This document shows, piece after piece, positions 38,047 through 46,300 of a stretch of DNA of 64,000 bases. The notes beneath the pieces were generated by a model. It did not search any database. It saw only the letters and a list, made by a program, of their open reading frames with translations, and was not told where the DNA came from. This DNA comes from Bradyrhizobium diazoefficiens USDA 110 (GTDB taxonomy: Bacteria > Pseudomonadota > Alphaproteobacteria > Rhizobiales > Xanthobacteraceae): the NCBI RefSeq assembly GCF_000011365.1, contig NC_004463.1, positions 5,070,001 to 5,134,000 of the forward strand, given 5' to 3'. Position 1 is the first letter of the stretch; each line of letters starts with the position of its first letter. The translations under genes and the position numbers were made by a program.

Positions 38047-39670
38047 GCGCGAACAAGAGATACATCGCGCAGGTCCACAGCGACTGCCAGTTGTCGCGGC
38101 CTTCGTTGAAGAGCACATAGGCGGCCGACAGCGCGAGCACGCCTGCGAACACCGCTTCCGCGATCGGACGCACGCCGATCTGCGGCCGGTTCAGCATCAG
38201 GATCGCGAACGGCACCACCGCCATCGTCAGCGCGGCGTAGGGGAAGTCGTGGTAGCGCGGGTCGAACACGAAGGCGAGCGCGGTCTGTGCCGCGATCACC
38301 GCCGTCACCGCCAGCGTGAGGCCGAGCACGGCGGTGAGCTTTGACCATTTCCGCCCCTCGCTCGGGCCGAGCAGGTCAAGGAAGGTCGGCAGGCTGCGGC
38401 CGATCACCAGCGCCTGCGCGCAGAAGATCGGCGACAGGATGCCGGCGGCGAGCAGCGCACCCCAGTGCAGCCAGCCGCCCCAGCCGTAGCTCTCATAGTA
38501 TACCTTGTCGGCGCCGACCCCGAGCAGGACGCCTGCCGTGGTCGCCGAGATGGCGACGCCGAGCCAGGTCGAGAAGCGCGGCGTCCAGGGCCGCCGGCGC
38601 AGCGTGATGATAGCGACCGCGAACACCAGCGCGCAAAGGCCCATACCCGCGCCCATGTACCATTTCCAGTACGGGAAATTGCTGATCGGCTCGCCCGGCG
38701 GATATTTCAGGTTCCGCCGCACGGAGTCATAGAGACCCCAATAGCCGCCCGCGGTACCTTCCAGCTTGCGCTTCCACGGCTGGTCGTAGGACTCGATCAG
38801 GTTGACGCGGAACTTCTGCGCCTTCGCAAGGCTCAGGATTTCAGAGACCACGCGCGCTTGGTTGGTGCGCGACGGCAGCGCGCCCTCGCGCATGCGCCCT
38901 TCGCTCGGCCAGCCGGTTTCGCCGATCAGGATTTCCTTGCCCGGAAACGCCACCGCCATGCGCTCGCGGATCTGTTCGACATGGGCAGCCGCGAATTTCG
39001 CGCGCACCGGAACGTCTTCCCAATAGGGCAGGATGTGGATCGTCACGAAGTCGACGGCCTCGTAGACTTCGCGATTCCTCAGCCAGAACTCCCAGACATC
39101 GGCATAGGTGACGGGCACGCGAACCTGCACCTTCACCGCGCGGATGAAGGAGACGAGGTCGGCCGTCGTCATCTCGCCGCGCAGCAGCACCTCGTTGCCA
39201 ACGATGACCGAGGTGATGATGTCGGGGTATTCCTTCGTGAGGCGAACGGCGAGCGCGACCTGCTCAAAATTCTTGGCGCGGTTGCTGGAGAGCCAGATAC
39301 CCTGGAGCACCTTGAGCCCGCCGACCTTGGCGGCGATCGCCGGAACCTGGTCGAGCCCGTTCTCCATCGAATAGGTGCGGACGCAGTCGGTGATCTCCTT
39401 GAGCTGGCGCAGGTCCTGCTCGATCTGGTCGGCCTCGATATGGGTCCATGCGTTCAGCGGCGATTGCTCGCCGCGGAACGGCGCGTAGGAGACGCACTGA
39501 ACCTTGTCGGCGGGGTCGATCGGGGCGCGCGCGAGCGTGATTGGCGTGGCCAGCCACCACCACACGGCAGCAATCGCACCCAGTGAAACGAGCAGAAGCG
39601 CCAGTGGCGTACGAAGTGAAATCGGTTCCGTCCTCCGCGAAGCGCCGTCGATTACCTGCTCGCGCGCCAT
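38006..39670 (-). CDS. ndvC: Beta-(1,6)-glucan synthase-like protein NdvC (GH17-type domain plus membrane helices)
   Basis: About 554 residues. One N-terminal helix (TPLALLLVSLGAIAAVWWWL) anchors a GH17-like periplasmic barrel. The acid/base region is VIVGNEVLLRGE and the nucleophile region is LIGETGWPSEGR. About eight C-terminal membrane helices follow. In Bradyrhizobium japonicum NdvC (about 62 kDa) is needed for the beta-1,6 linkages of cyclic beta-glucan, required for hypo-osmotic adaptation and soybean nodulation. The predicted size fits the start at 39670. The barrel is related to the N-terminal part of the neighbouring NdvB. It is divergent from ndvD-ndvB. Confidence 0.85.
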   Translation of the reverse strand: MAREQVIDGASRRTEPISLRTPLALLLVSLGAIAAVWWWLATPITLARAPIDPADKVQCVSYAPFRGEQSPLNAWTHIEADQIEQDLRQLKEITDCVRTYSMENGLDQVPAIAAKVGGLKVLQGIWLSSNRAKNFEQVALAVRLTKEYPDIITSVIVGNEVLLRGEMTTADLVSFIRAVKVQVRVPVTYADVWEFWLRNREVYEAVDFVTIHILPYWEDVPVRAKFAAAHVEQIRERMAVAFPGKEILIGETGWPSEGRMREGALPSRTNQARVVSEILSLAKAQKFRVNLIESYDQPWKRKLEGTAGGYWGLYDSVRRNLKYPPGEPISNFPYWKWYMGAGMGLCALVFAVAIITLRRRPWTPRFSTWLGVAISATTAGVLLGVGADKVYYESYGWGGWLHWGALLAAGILSPIFCAQALVIGRSLPTFLDLLGPSEGRKWSKLTAVLGLTLAVTAVIAAQTALAFVFDPRYHDFPYAALTMAVVPFAILMLNRPQIGVRPIAEAVFAGVLALSAAYVLFNEGRDNWQSLWTCAMYLLFALTLWRARAEQSQE

Positions 39671-39893
39671 CTGCCAAGGGGGTGGTTCGGAGCGGATCCC
39701 TCCCTCCCCCAAGGAATTTACCTGCGGCCGTTCGACAGAGGCCTAGGATCGTGACTTTGCTGGACAAAATTCGAAATACAGGTCATGCAACTGGCCGGGA
39801 ATTTTCCGCCGCATTGGAGACCCATTTGGACGCCATCACCGACGCGTCCGCGGGATCCTGACGCGGGCGGTCAGCGGAGAAGTTGGGGAATTC

Positions 39894-40490
39894 ATGCGGC
39901 AACGGGTGCGTCAGTCACGAAATGCGGTCCTGCGGCAGTTCGCCGCTACCTTGGCCGTCTCCTCTCTTCTGGCCCTGGCTGGTCTCGCTGGCGCCTCCGC
40001 CCAGAGCGGCACGCCCGCCCCCGATCAGGGCAAAGCCGCCGCCCAGCCCGCCGACGCCGCCGCCAAGGACGCCGCCCAGAACCAGCGCCGCACCGACGAG
40101 TTCGCCGAAGCCGCCCAGGTCATCAACGGCCCGGCCGGCAACCCCGAATGCGTCTGGCTCGGCCGGCGCGTGGTGCGGCTGATGTGGCGGGATGACCTCG
40201 ATACCGCGTTCCGCCATCTCGACCTCTACGACCGCTTCGGCTGCCCCGGCGGCCACATCCAGGCCGCCTTCCGCTGCCTGACCCGCTTCGGCGGCCAGAT
40301 CGATCCCAAGGTCGCCGAGACCCTGGACAGCCGTGTGCACGCCTGCTGGATCAATCCGGCCTCCCAGCCGCAGCAGGCGGCGGCCGCGGCATCCCAGCCG
40401 GCAGCGCCGACATCAGGCAACGCGCAGGCCCCGCAGCCCGCCGCGAGCCCCGCGCCAGCGGCAAGCCCGACACCAGCGCCCCAGAAATAG
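39894..40490 (+). CDS. ndvD: NdvD-like protein of the cyclic beta-glucan locus
   Basis: 198 residues. An N-terminal hydrophobic helix or signal (TLAVSSLLALAGLAGASA) is followed by a Cys-containing core (NPECVWLGRRVVRLMWRDDLDTAFRHLDLYDRFGCPGG, then VHACWINPA) and Ala/Pro/Gln-rich linkers. Its position between ndvC and ndvB matches the B. japonicum gene ndvD, a single-membrane-span protein required for cyclic glucan synthesis and nodulation. I assign by position and topology, not by remembered sequence, and the predicted mass here is somewhat lower than the published 26 kDa. GGGGA precedes the ATG. Confidence 0.65.
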   Translation: MRQRVRQSRNAVLRQFAATLAVSSLLALAGLAGASAQSGTPAPDQGKAAAQPADAAAKDAAQNQRRTDEFAEAAQVINGPAGNPECVWLGRRVVRLMWRDDLDTAFRHLDLYDRFGCPGGHIQAAFRCLTRFGGQIDPKVAETLDSRVHACWINPASQPQQAAAAASQPAAPTSGNAQAPQPAASPAPAASPTPAPQK

Positions 40491-40708
40491 CAGCGGGTCG
40501 CTTCAGCCTCCGTTCATGAACGACCGGCCATAGAAACGATTGGCACTGCGACGCGTTCTTCGAAAAAGGACATGCCCTCATAAGGACATGAGGCCATGAC
40601 AGTTGTGAAACCGCGCGGCAGAGATATGCTCCATTTGCCGCGGACTCGGTCGGATCTCGGGGTCAGATCCGCTTCCCTGCCACCCCAGCCCCTTTTGGTT
40701 TAGCCGCG

Positions 40709-43378
40709 ATGCGCGTTGTCGCCGCCGTTCTGTTGCTTGTGTCCGCACTTCATGCTGGGCTGTGGGGAGTCTTGCGCGACAAGGAACCCGCGCCCGACTT
40801 CAGGGGTCTGCTCCCCAGCGTCTCCTACGCGCCGTTCGAAGGCTCGGCCCATCCCGACATCGACAACATCCCGACCGTCGAGAAAATCCGCGCCGACCTG
40901 AAGACGCTTTCGACGATGACGCGCGCGATCCGCCTCTATTCGTCCACCGGCGGCGTGGAGCTGGTGCCGGCGATCGCGGCCGAGTTCGGTCTCAAGGTCA
41001 CCGTCGGCGCCTGGATCGACAAGGACAAGGATCGCAACGAGCGCGAGATCAAGGCCGCCATCGAGCTCGCCCGCAAGAACAGCAACGTCGTCGGCGTCGT
41101 TGTCGGCAACGAGGTGATCTACCGCGGCGAGCAGAAGGTCGAAGACCTCATCGACATGATCAAGAAGGTCAAGGGCTCGGTCCGCGTGCCCGTCACGACC
41201 GGCGAGATCTGGAACATCTGGCGCGACAATCCGGACCTTGCCTCCAACGTCGATTTCATCGCCGCGCACGTGCTGCCCTATTGGGAAAACTTCCGCTCGG
41301 ACCAGGCGGTCGACCAGGCCGTCGACCGCTACAACCTGTTGCGGAACCTGTTCCCCGGCAAGCGCATCGTGATCGCCGAGTTCGGCTGGCCGAGCCAGGG
41401 CTACAACTTACGCAACGCCGACCCCGGTCCGTTCCAGCAGGCGCTGACCTTGCGCAACTTCGTCAGCCGCGCCGAAGCCATCGGCATGGAATACAACATC
41501 GTCGAAGCGATCGATCAGCCCTGGAAGTTCTTCGAAGGCGGCGTCGGTCCGTACTGGGGCATCCTCAACGCCAGCCGCGAGCCGAAATTCGCCTGGACCG
41601 GCCCGGTGGAGAACCCTGATTACTGGAAGCTGATGACGATCGCGCTGCTGGTCGGCGTCCTCTTGTCGCTTCCGATCCTGCGGCTGCAGCAGCCAACCGC
41701 CAAGCAGGCGTTCCTGCTGTCGGCAACCGCCAACGGCGTCGGTGCCTGGGCCGCCACCGTGTTCGCGTTCTGGAACGGCCACTATTTCATCTTCGGCTCG
41801 GCCTTCGCGCTGACGCTCGGCATGATCTTGCTTGTTCCGCTGGTGCTGATCGCGATGGCGCGCATCGACGAGATCGCGGCCGTCGCCTTCGGCCGGCCGC
41901 CGCAGCGGCTGCTCGCCAAGAGCAAGCCGGTCGAGAACGTTCCCGAAAATTACTACCCGAAGGTCTCGATTCACATCCCGGCCTACTTCGAGCCGGTCGA
42001 GATGCTCAAGCAGACGCTCGATGCGCTGTCGCGGCTGAACTACCCGAACTACGAATGCGTGGTCATCATCAACAACACGCCGGATCCCGCCTTCTGGCAG
42101 CCGATCCAGGACCACTGCCGTGCGCTTGGCGAACGCTTCAAGTTCATCAACGCCGAGAAGGTGCAGGGCTTCAAGGCCGGCGCGCTGCGCATCGCGATGG
42201 ACCGCACCGCCGTCGATGCCGAGATCATCGGCATCCTCGATGCCGACTATGTCGTCGATCCCGACTGGCTGAAGGACCTCGTGCCGGCTTTCGCCGACCC
42301 GCGCGTCGGCCTCGTGCAGGCGCCGCAGGAACATCGCGACGGCGACCTGTCGATCATGCACTACATCATGAACGGCGAATATGCCGGCTTCTTCGACATC
42401 GGCATGGTCCAGCGCAACGAGGCCAACGCCATCATCGTGCACGGCACGATGTGCCTGATCCGCCGCGCCGCGATGGACATGGCCGGCGGCTGGTCGAGCG
42501 ACACGATCTGCGAGGATAGCGATCTCGGCCTTGCGATCCAGGAGCTCGGCTGGGTCACGCATTACACCAACCACCGCTACGGCCAGGGCCTCTTGCCCGA
42601 CACCTACGAGGCCTTCAAGAAGCAGCGTCACCGCTGGGCCTATGGCGGCCTCCAGATCGTGAAGAAGCACTGGCGGCACTTCCTGCCCGGCCGGAGCCGG
42701 CTGACGCCGGACCAGAAGCGCGAATACGGCCTCGGCTGGCTGAACTGGCTGGGAGCCGAAAGCCTCGGCGTGGTCGTGGCGCTGCTCAACCTCGTCTGGG
42801 TGCCGATCGTTGCCTTTGCCGACATCGCCATCCCCGACAAGATCCTGACGCTGCCGATCATCGGCGCCTTCGTCGTCTCGCTGGCGCATTTCCTGTCGAT
42901 GTACCGTGCGCGCGTCGCGATCAAACCCGGCCAGATGCTGGGTGCGATGATCGCGGCGATGAGCGTGCAGTGGACGGTGTCGCGCGCGGTCGCGCAGGGA
43001 CTGATCACCGAGCACATCGCCTTCGCGCGCACCTCCAAGGGCGGCCTGTCCAGGATGTCGATCGAGTTCCAGGCGTTCTGGGAGGCCGTGATCGGCGCCC
43101 TGCTCCTGATCGGCGCCGGCGTGCTGATCGCCTCCAACAGTTTCCGGCAGATCACCGAGATCTACATCTTCGCCGGCGTGCTGGTGCTGCAAAGCCTGCC
43201 GTTCCTGGCCGCGGTCGCCATCGCCATCCTCGAGCTCAGCCGCATCAACTCGTTCCAGTTCTGGCGCGACAGCGCGATCCGCACCGCCGAGCTGATTGGC
43301 CTGCGCCCGGTCGCCCTGCCGACCCCCGCCGGCACGCCGCAAGCCGTGCCGAACGAGGTCAGGCGCGAGGCGAACTGA
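40709..43378 (+). CDS. ndvB: Beta-(1,3)-glucosyltransferase NdvB (GH17-like domain fused to GT2 synthase)
   Basis: 889 residues (about 100 kDa). An N-terminal GH17-like barrel (VSYAPFEGSAHPDIDNIPTVEK, VVGNEVIYRGE, IAEFGWPSQGYN) is followed by membrane helices. A cytoplasmic GT2 domain follows from about residue 410, with VSIHIPAYFEP, the metal/UDP-binding Asp residues in ILDADYVVDPDW, EDSDLG, and the QRHRWAYGG (Q-x-x-R-W) motif. C-terminal helices complete the pore. It polymerises glucose from UDP-glucose into cyclic beta-glucan exported to the periplasm. The GH17 part probably performs the transglycosylation that closes or branches the ring. It works with NdvC and NdvD. Confidence 0.9.
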   Translation: MRVVAAVLLLVSALHAGLWGVLRDKEPAPDFRGLLPSVSYAPFEGSAHPDIDNIPTVEKIRADLKTLSTMTRAIRLYSSTGGVELVPAIAAEFGLKVTVGAWIDKDKDRNEREIKAAIELARKNSNVVGVVVGNEVIYRGEQKVEDLIDMIKKVKGSVRVPVTTGEIWNIWRDNPDLASNVDFIAAHVLPYWENFRSDQAVDQAVDRYNLLRNLFPGKRIVIAEFGWPSQGYNLRNADPGPFQQALTLRNFVSRAEAIGMEYNIVEAIDQPWKFFEGGVGPYWGILNASREPKFAWTGPVENPDYWKLMTIALLVGVLLSLPILRLQQPTAKQAFLLSATANGVGAWAATVFAFWNGHYFIFGSAFALTLGMILLVPLVLIAMARIDEIAAVAFGRPPQRLLAKSKPVENVPENYYPKVSIHIPAYFEPVEMLKQTLDALSRLNYPNYECVVIINNTPDPAFWQPIQDHCRALGERFKFINAEKVQGFKAGALRIAMDRTAVDAEIIGILDADYVVDPDWLKDLVPAFADPRVGLVQAPQEHRDGDLSIMHYIMNGEYAGFFDIGMVQRNEANAIIVHGTMCLIRRAAMDMAGGWSSDTICEDSDLGLAIQELGWVTHYTNHRYGQGLLPDTYEAFKKQRHRWAYGGLQIVKKHWRHFLPGRSRLTPDQKREYGLGWLNWLGAESLGVVVALLNLVWVPIVAFADIAIPDKILTLPIIGAFVVSLAHFLSMYRARVAIKPGQMLGAMIAAMSVQWTVSRAVAQGLITEHIAFARTSKGGLSRMSIEFQAFWEAVIGALLLIGAGVLIASNSFRQITEIYIFAGVLVLQSLPFLAAVAIAILELSRINSFQFWRDSAIRTAELIGLRPVALPTPAGTPQAVPNEVRREAN

Positions 43379-43707
43379 CGGCCGGATGGCTTCTCGGCGC
43401 GGGCGAAACCTCCGCGCCGCCAAGCCACAGGCAGCGTTCGGAGTGGATAGCGGGCCGCCAATCGGGTTGAAAATTCCGGCTTAAGCTGCGGACACCGCGA
43501 GCAAATCCCCGCTCCTGCCAAGAGTTGCGGCAGCCACCCGCGCTATTGACCTCAGCAGCCACTCACCCTACACAGCGCGGGCCGAAAGCATGATCCGGAA
43601 ACAGCCGGTTTTTCCCCGCGACGCGAGCTTCAGCGCAGCGGCAAGACATGCTTCTCGAATGTCCGAAGACGATGGCGATCGATCTTGAAAGCCATCCGCG
43701 GCCATGG
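43379..43707. other. Non-coding stretch before tRNA-Lys with a partial intergenic repeat
   Basis: I see no gene between ndvB and the tRNA. At about 43585-43616 the segment GAAAGCATGATCCGGAAA followed by CCGGTTTTTCC resembles one arm of an intergenic repeat common in Rhizobiales (AGCATGATCCGGAAA...GGTTTTCC). The second arm is not recognisable. No obvious terminator for ndvB was found. Confidence 0.45.
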
Positions 43708-43783
43708 GAGCGCGTAGCTCAGCCGGTAGAGCACGTGACTTTTAATCACGGGGTCCTGGGTTCGAGCCCCAGCGCGCTCACCA
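43708..43783 (+). tRNA. tRNA-Lys (anticodon TTT)
   Basis: A 76-nt cloverleaf: acceptor GAGCGCG pairs with CGCGCTC, D-arm GTAGCTCAGCCGGTAGAGC, anticodon stem GTGAC/GTCAC-type with TTT in the loop (GACTTTTAATC), T-arm GGTTCGAGCCC, and a genomically encoded CCA. It marks the left limit of the accessory region that follows. tRNA 3' ends are common integration sites, but I found no integrase and no second copy of the 3' end in the window. Confidence 0.97.
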
Positions 43784-44016
43784 AATAACAGAAGTCTTAT
43801 CAACGTCTTAGATTATACCCGAAACGTTCGGCGACCCCGACGGTTGACAATTTTTGATAGCGAGTTGGCAAACCCGGTTCGTGGCCTGTTCTCAATGTCG
43901 GGACGTCTGTCAAACACGAGCAGACACGTCGCTGGACATCCAATTTCGCGTAATGAACCTTATGCGAAGGACCCTCCGTTTTCATCTCAAGCGGCGTGTG
44001 GCTGTCGTACGCGTTT

Positions 44017-44174
44017 AACTTTGGCACTGGCGCATTTTGATTTTGGCACGGGCTTCCTTTGGCAACATTGCCCCTTTCCGTTTGGGCGGCCCCGAGAGCT
44101 GTCCTGGTGGCGTTGGAAGCCGAGACTGAAGTTTGACACTGACGTCAGACCGGCCCGTTACTGAACTTTGGCAC
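44017..44174. repeat. Five copies of an (A/T)TTTGGCAC-type motif, possible IS21-family terminal repeats
   Basis: Copies at 44017-44027 (AACTTTGGCAC), 44039-44049 (GATTTTGGCAC), 44055-44066 (TCCTTTGGCAAC), 44129-44139 (AAGTTTGACAC) and 44163-44174 (GAACTTTGGCACC), all in the same orientation. Multiple short terminal repeats bound by the transposase are typical of IS21-like ends. No istA or istB gene is present, so this would be a solo remnant. The assignment to IS21 is a suggestion. Confidence 0.4.
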
Positions 44175-44400
44175 CGCGCGAAGCGGGCGGTCATCGCACA
44201 GCCAGTGCTTGGAGCCGAGCCGGTCCGTCGCGTGCGATGCCCACGCCGCGATGGCAATCGTGCGGTATCTCGCGGCGAGCGACCGCGTGGCCCGAGTAGG
44301 TGTTGACCCGAACCCTGCTCTTCTATCCCTGTTCGACTTTGAAGCGCCGGCGTTCGCCCCCGGAGAGATCTGGGGAGGCTATGGGAAGCTAAGTCCGCTG

Positions 44401-44427
44401 GATCGCACGGTCAGTTACCGTGCGATC
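44401..44427. repeat. Perfect 11-bp inverted repeat (hairpin)
   Basis: GATCGCACGGT (44401-44411) and ACCGTGCGATC (44417-44427) with a 5-base loop, CAGTT. There is no T-run, so it is not a standard terminator. It immediately precedes the esterase fragment. Confidence 0.6.
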
Positions 44428-44683
44428 GGAGCTTCGGATCCTTCACGGCACGGGAGGCGACGAGAACGATCTTCTGCGGCTCGGCGCCATGATCTCGCCT
44501 GGCTCCCCTCTCCTCTCGCCCCGCGGTCGCGTTCTGGAGAACGGAATGCCGCGGTTTTTGCGCCGCCTGGCGGAGGGCGTCTTCGACGAGGAGGACGTAC
44601 GGGATCGTGCGCTCGAGCTCGGCGACTTCATTCAGCAGGCCCGTGAACAGTACGGCATCAGCGCACCTATTGCGGTCGGGTAC
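44420..44683 (+). pseudogene. Phospholipase/carboxylesterase (MhqD-like alpha/beta hydrolase), 3'-truncated fragment
   Basis: 88 residues resemble the N-terminal half of bacterial carboxylesterases. ILHGTGGDENDLLRLG holds the oxyanion region, then LLSPRGRVLENGMPRFLRRLAEGVFDEEDV, ending at APIAVGY. The next residues should be the nucleophile elbow (S-N-G-A), but homology stops abruptly at 44683. There an inverted fragment of a different hydrolase begins. Not functional. Confidence 0.75.
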
Positions 44684-44812
44684 CGATTTGTCGACGCCGT
44701 CGTGATCCGCGGTCTTGACGAACAATGGCGTGACGCAGCTCAGCAGCACGAACTTCGAGACGCGAGCGGAGCCGTGTCGGGCAACGTAGCGGGCGATGTC
44801 TCCGCCGCCCAT
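44681..44812 (-). pseudogene. Chloroperoxidase-type alpha/beta hydrolase, internal fragment
   Basis: On the minus strand about 44 residues, MGGGDIARYVARHGSARVSK then LLSCVTPLFVKTADHDG, match the middle of non-haem chloroperoxidase-like hydrolases just after the nucleophile elbow (GxSMGGG). Both ends are cut: at 44812 against a coiled-coil ORF and at about 44683 against the esterase fragment. Confidence 0.75.
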
Positions 44813-45329
44813 CGACGGCGATGACGCCGAGCTTGACCGCGCGGAAGCGGCATTGCGTGCGGCACAGGACCGTAGCGCCACCTTGAAGGCTGCCCTCACC
44901 GAAGTCGATCAGCAGCTGGAGGCCCTTGAGCGTACTAAGGCCGAGATCGCGGACCGCAAGGTGCGTGCTGAGACCGCCGCCGAGATCGAACTGCTCGTTC
45001 GCGAGCTGACCCAGGTCGGCGCGGAATTCAATAGCATCGCCGCGCGCCTCTCCGAGCACACGGCTCGTGCGGTCCCGGTGGTGTTCGACGCGCTCGGGCT
45101 CGACAAGTTCATGGCGATCTGTCGCGCGGAGGTCCCTGCGGCGTTGGAACTGGTCAGCAAACTGTTGCGTGCGCATGCCGATGCCGTGGTTGCTGGTACG
45201 GCATCGGCCGAGCTGCCGCGTCCCGACGACGGAACGGCCCAGGTGCCTGCGCCTGCTCAGCCGCCGAAGGAGCCACACTTCAAATATTCTCCCGTGAAGC
45301 AGTCCCTCAAGGGCCTCATCGCGCGATGA
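44796..45329 (+). CDS. Coiled-coil hypothetical protein, N-terminus possibly replaced
   Basis: 177 residues. A long coiled coil from about residue 8 (DAELDRAEAALRAAQDRSATLKAALTEVDQQ) to 90 is followed by a helical segment, a Pro/Ala-rich linker, and a C-terminal basic segment (FKYSPVKQSLKGLIAR). The first six codons lie inside the inverted chloroperoxidase fragment, so the original start was probably lost. The remaining gene may use this accidental ATG. No family recognised; a phage or plasmid origin is possible. Confidence 0.5.
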   Translation: MSPPPIDGDDAELDRAEAALRAAQDRSATLKAALTEVDQQLEALERTKAEIADRKVRAETAAEIELLVRELTQVGAEFNSIAARLSEHTARAVPVVFDALGLDKFMAICRAEVPAALELVSKLLRAHADAVVAGTASAELPRPDDGTAQVPAPAQPPKEPHFKYSPVKQSLKGLIAR

Positions 45330-45800
45330 GCACGTTGGAGCCCACTCACGAGCGGGAGGTGACCTCATGAAATTTGCGCCCCCCGGCGGCGAGCCGTACA
45401 AGATCATGAACCGGCTCGATGGCTGGATTGGCCGCGATCCGTCTCGCATCCCGAACTCGGTGGCGGCGGAGATGGGGGCAGCGCTGCCCCCATTGGGCCG
45501 CTCTGAGATCGACCGCATTCGGACCCGAGACCGTGCGCCAGCTGGCTTACGAGCGAAAGAAGAAGGTTCGCATTGCGTGGCGGCGGCGGTTCGGGCTGTT
45601 GACGCGATGATTGTCATTCTCGGCGAACAAGAGGCAACGTCACAAACGGCGTAAGATCCCGCTGCGAAGCAGCCAGCTCGTCCGGTTCAGCGAGCTGGCC
45701 GCAGAACTGGCGGCCATCAGCCTTCAGGCCGAATGTGATCACCCCGATGAAGCAGCCTTGTCATAGTCTGCACCAAGATCGGATGGTGTAATCGGCGATA
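45330..45800 (+). other. Poorly coding stretch with short open frames
   Basis: A 95-codon frame (45367-45654, MKFAPPGGEPYKIMNRLDGW) begins protein-like but loses character after about 35 codons. In another frame, a 51-codon frame from a TTG at 45611 to 45766 (basic start, then LVRFSELAAELAAISLQAEC) looks plausible. These may be pieces of one decayed gene. I cannot name either. Confidence 0.3.
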
Positions 45801-46013
45801 TCAATGATCGGAAGGCCCGGCGGAGGTACCCGTGCCTGACGATCTTGAAAGGCCCCGACGTGCAACATCGTCGGGGCCTTTCTGCTTTGCGGGCTGACTG
45901 GGTTCGTAGCGCTGCGCTAGATTTAAAAGCCGCTTTTTGATGAAAGGGTCAGCTTGCTCTGCGAGTTCACGCAATACTTTCGCACGTTGCCTATTGAATT
46001 CGTCATCCAACAT
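45801..46013 (-). CDS. Small hypothetical protein (about 70 aa)
   Basis: MLDDEFNRQRAKVLRELAEQADPFIKKRLLNLAQRYE is a well-formed helical pair of a kind common among Bradyrhizobium small ORFs. The last ~25 codons run through a strong terminator hairpin (45848-45881), so the natural C-terminus may once have been shorter. ATGs at 46013 and 46025 are possible. Function unknown. Confidence 0.5.
   Translation of the reverse strand: MLDDEFNRQRAKVLRELAEQADPFIKKRLLNLAQRYEPSQPAKQKGPDDVARRGLSRSSGTGTSAGPSDH
45848..45881. terminator. Strong 13-bp hairpin terminator
   Basis: AAAGGCCCCGACG (45848-45860) pairs perfectly with CGTCGGGGCCTTT (45869-45881) around an 8-nt loop. The flanks give short U-runs in both directions. 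Confidence 0.75.
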
Positions 46014-46092
46014 AGTCGGCCCCATAAATAATATGAGATCGCGGGAAAGCCCGAATATTCTCCTGCGTGACTAAATACGAACGGCCGGGCGT

Positions 46093-46126
46093 TACAGAAA
46101 GACCATCTACAGACGGTCTTTCTGTA
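46093..46126. repeat. Perfect 12-bp inverted repeat with an alternative nested hairpin
   Basis: TACAGAAAGACC (46093-46104) and GGTCTTTCTGTA (46115-46126) form a perfect stem with a 10-nt loop. The loop contains CTACAGA, which can instead pair with TCTGTAG at the right arm. It lies about 80 bp upstream of the small ORF starting at 46013 on the minus strand and 170 bp from the DNA ligase remnant. Confidence 0.6.
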
Positions 46127-46300
46127 GGCGCCGGATAAATGCGCGCGGCTTCTTCCCCGCCGATCAGCCAATTTGCGCGCAGATTATCTACGCAGGTCAG
46201 GCTTATCGTGTGAAGCCGAAACCACGGCGCAAATCATGGAACAAGAGAAGAGTTGCTTGCGTGCAACATGCTGGTGCTGCCAACTTGTTTGTTCGCGACC

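Noticed and set aside
41408..43423. A 671-codon minus-strand open frame
   Set aside because: Antisense of ndvB.
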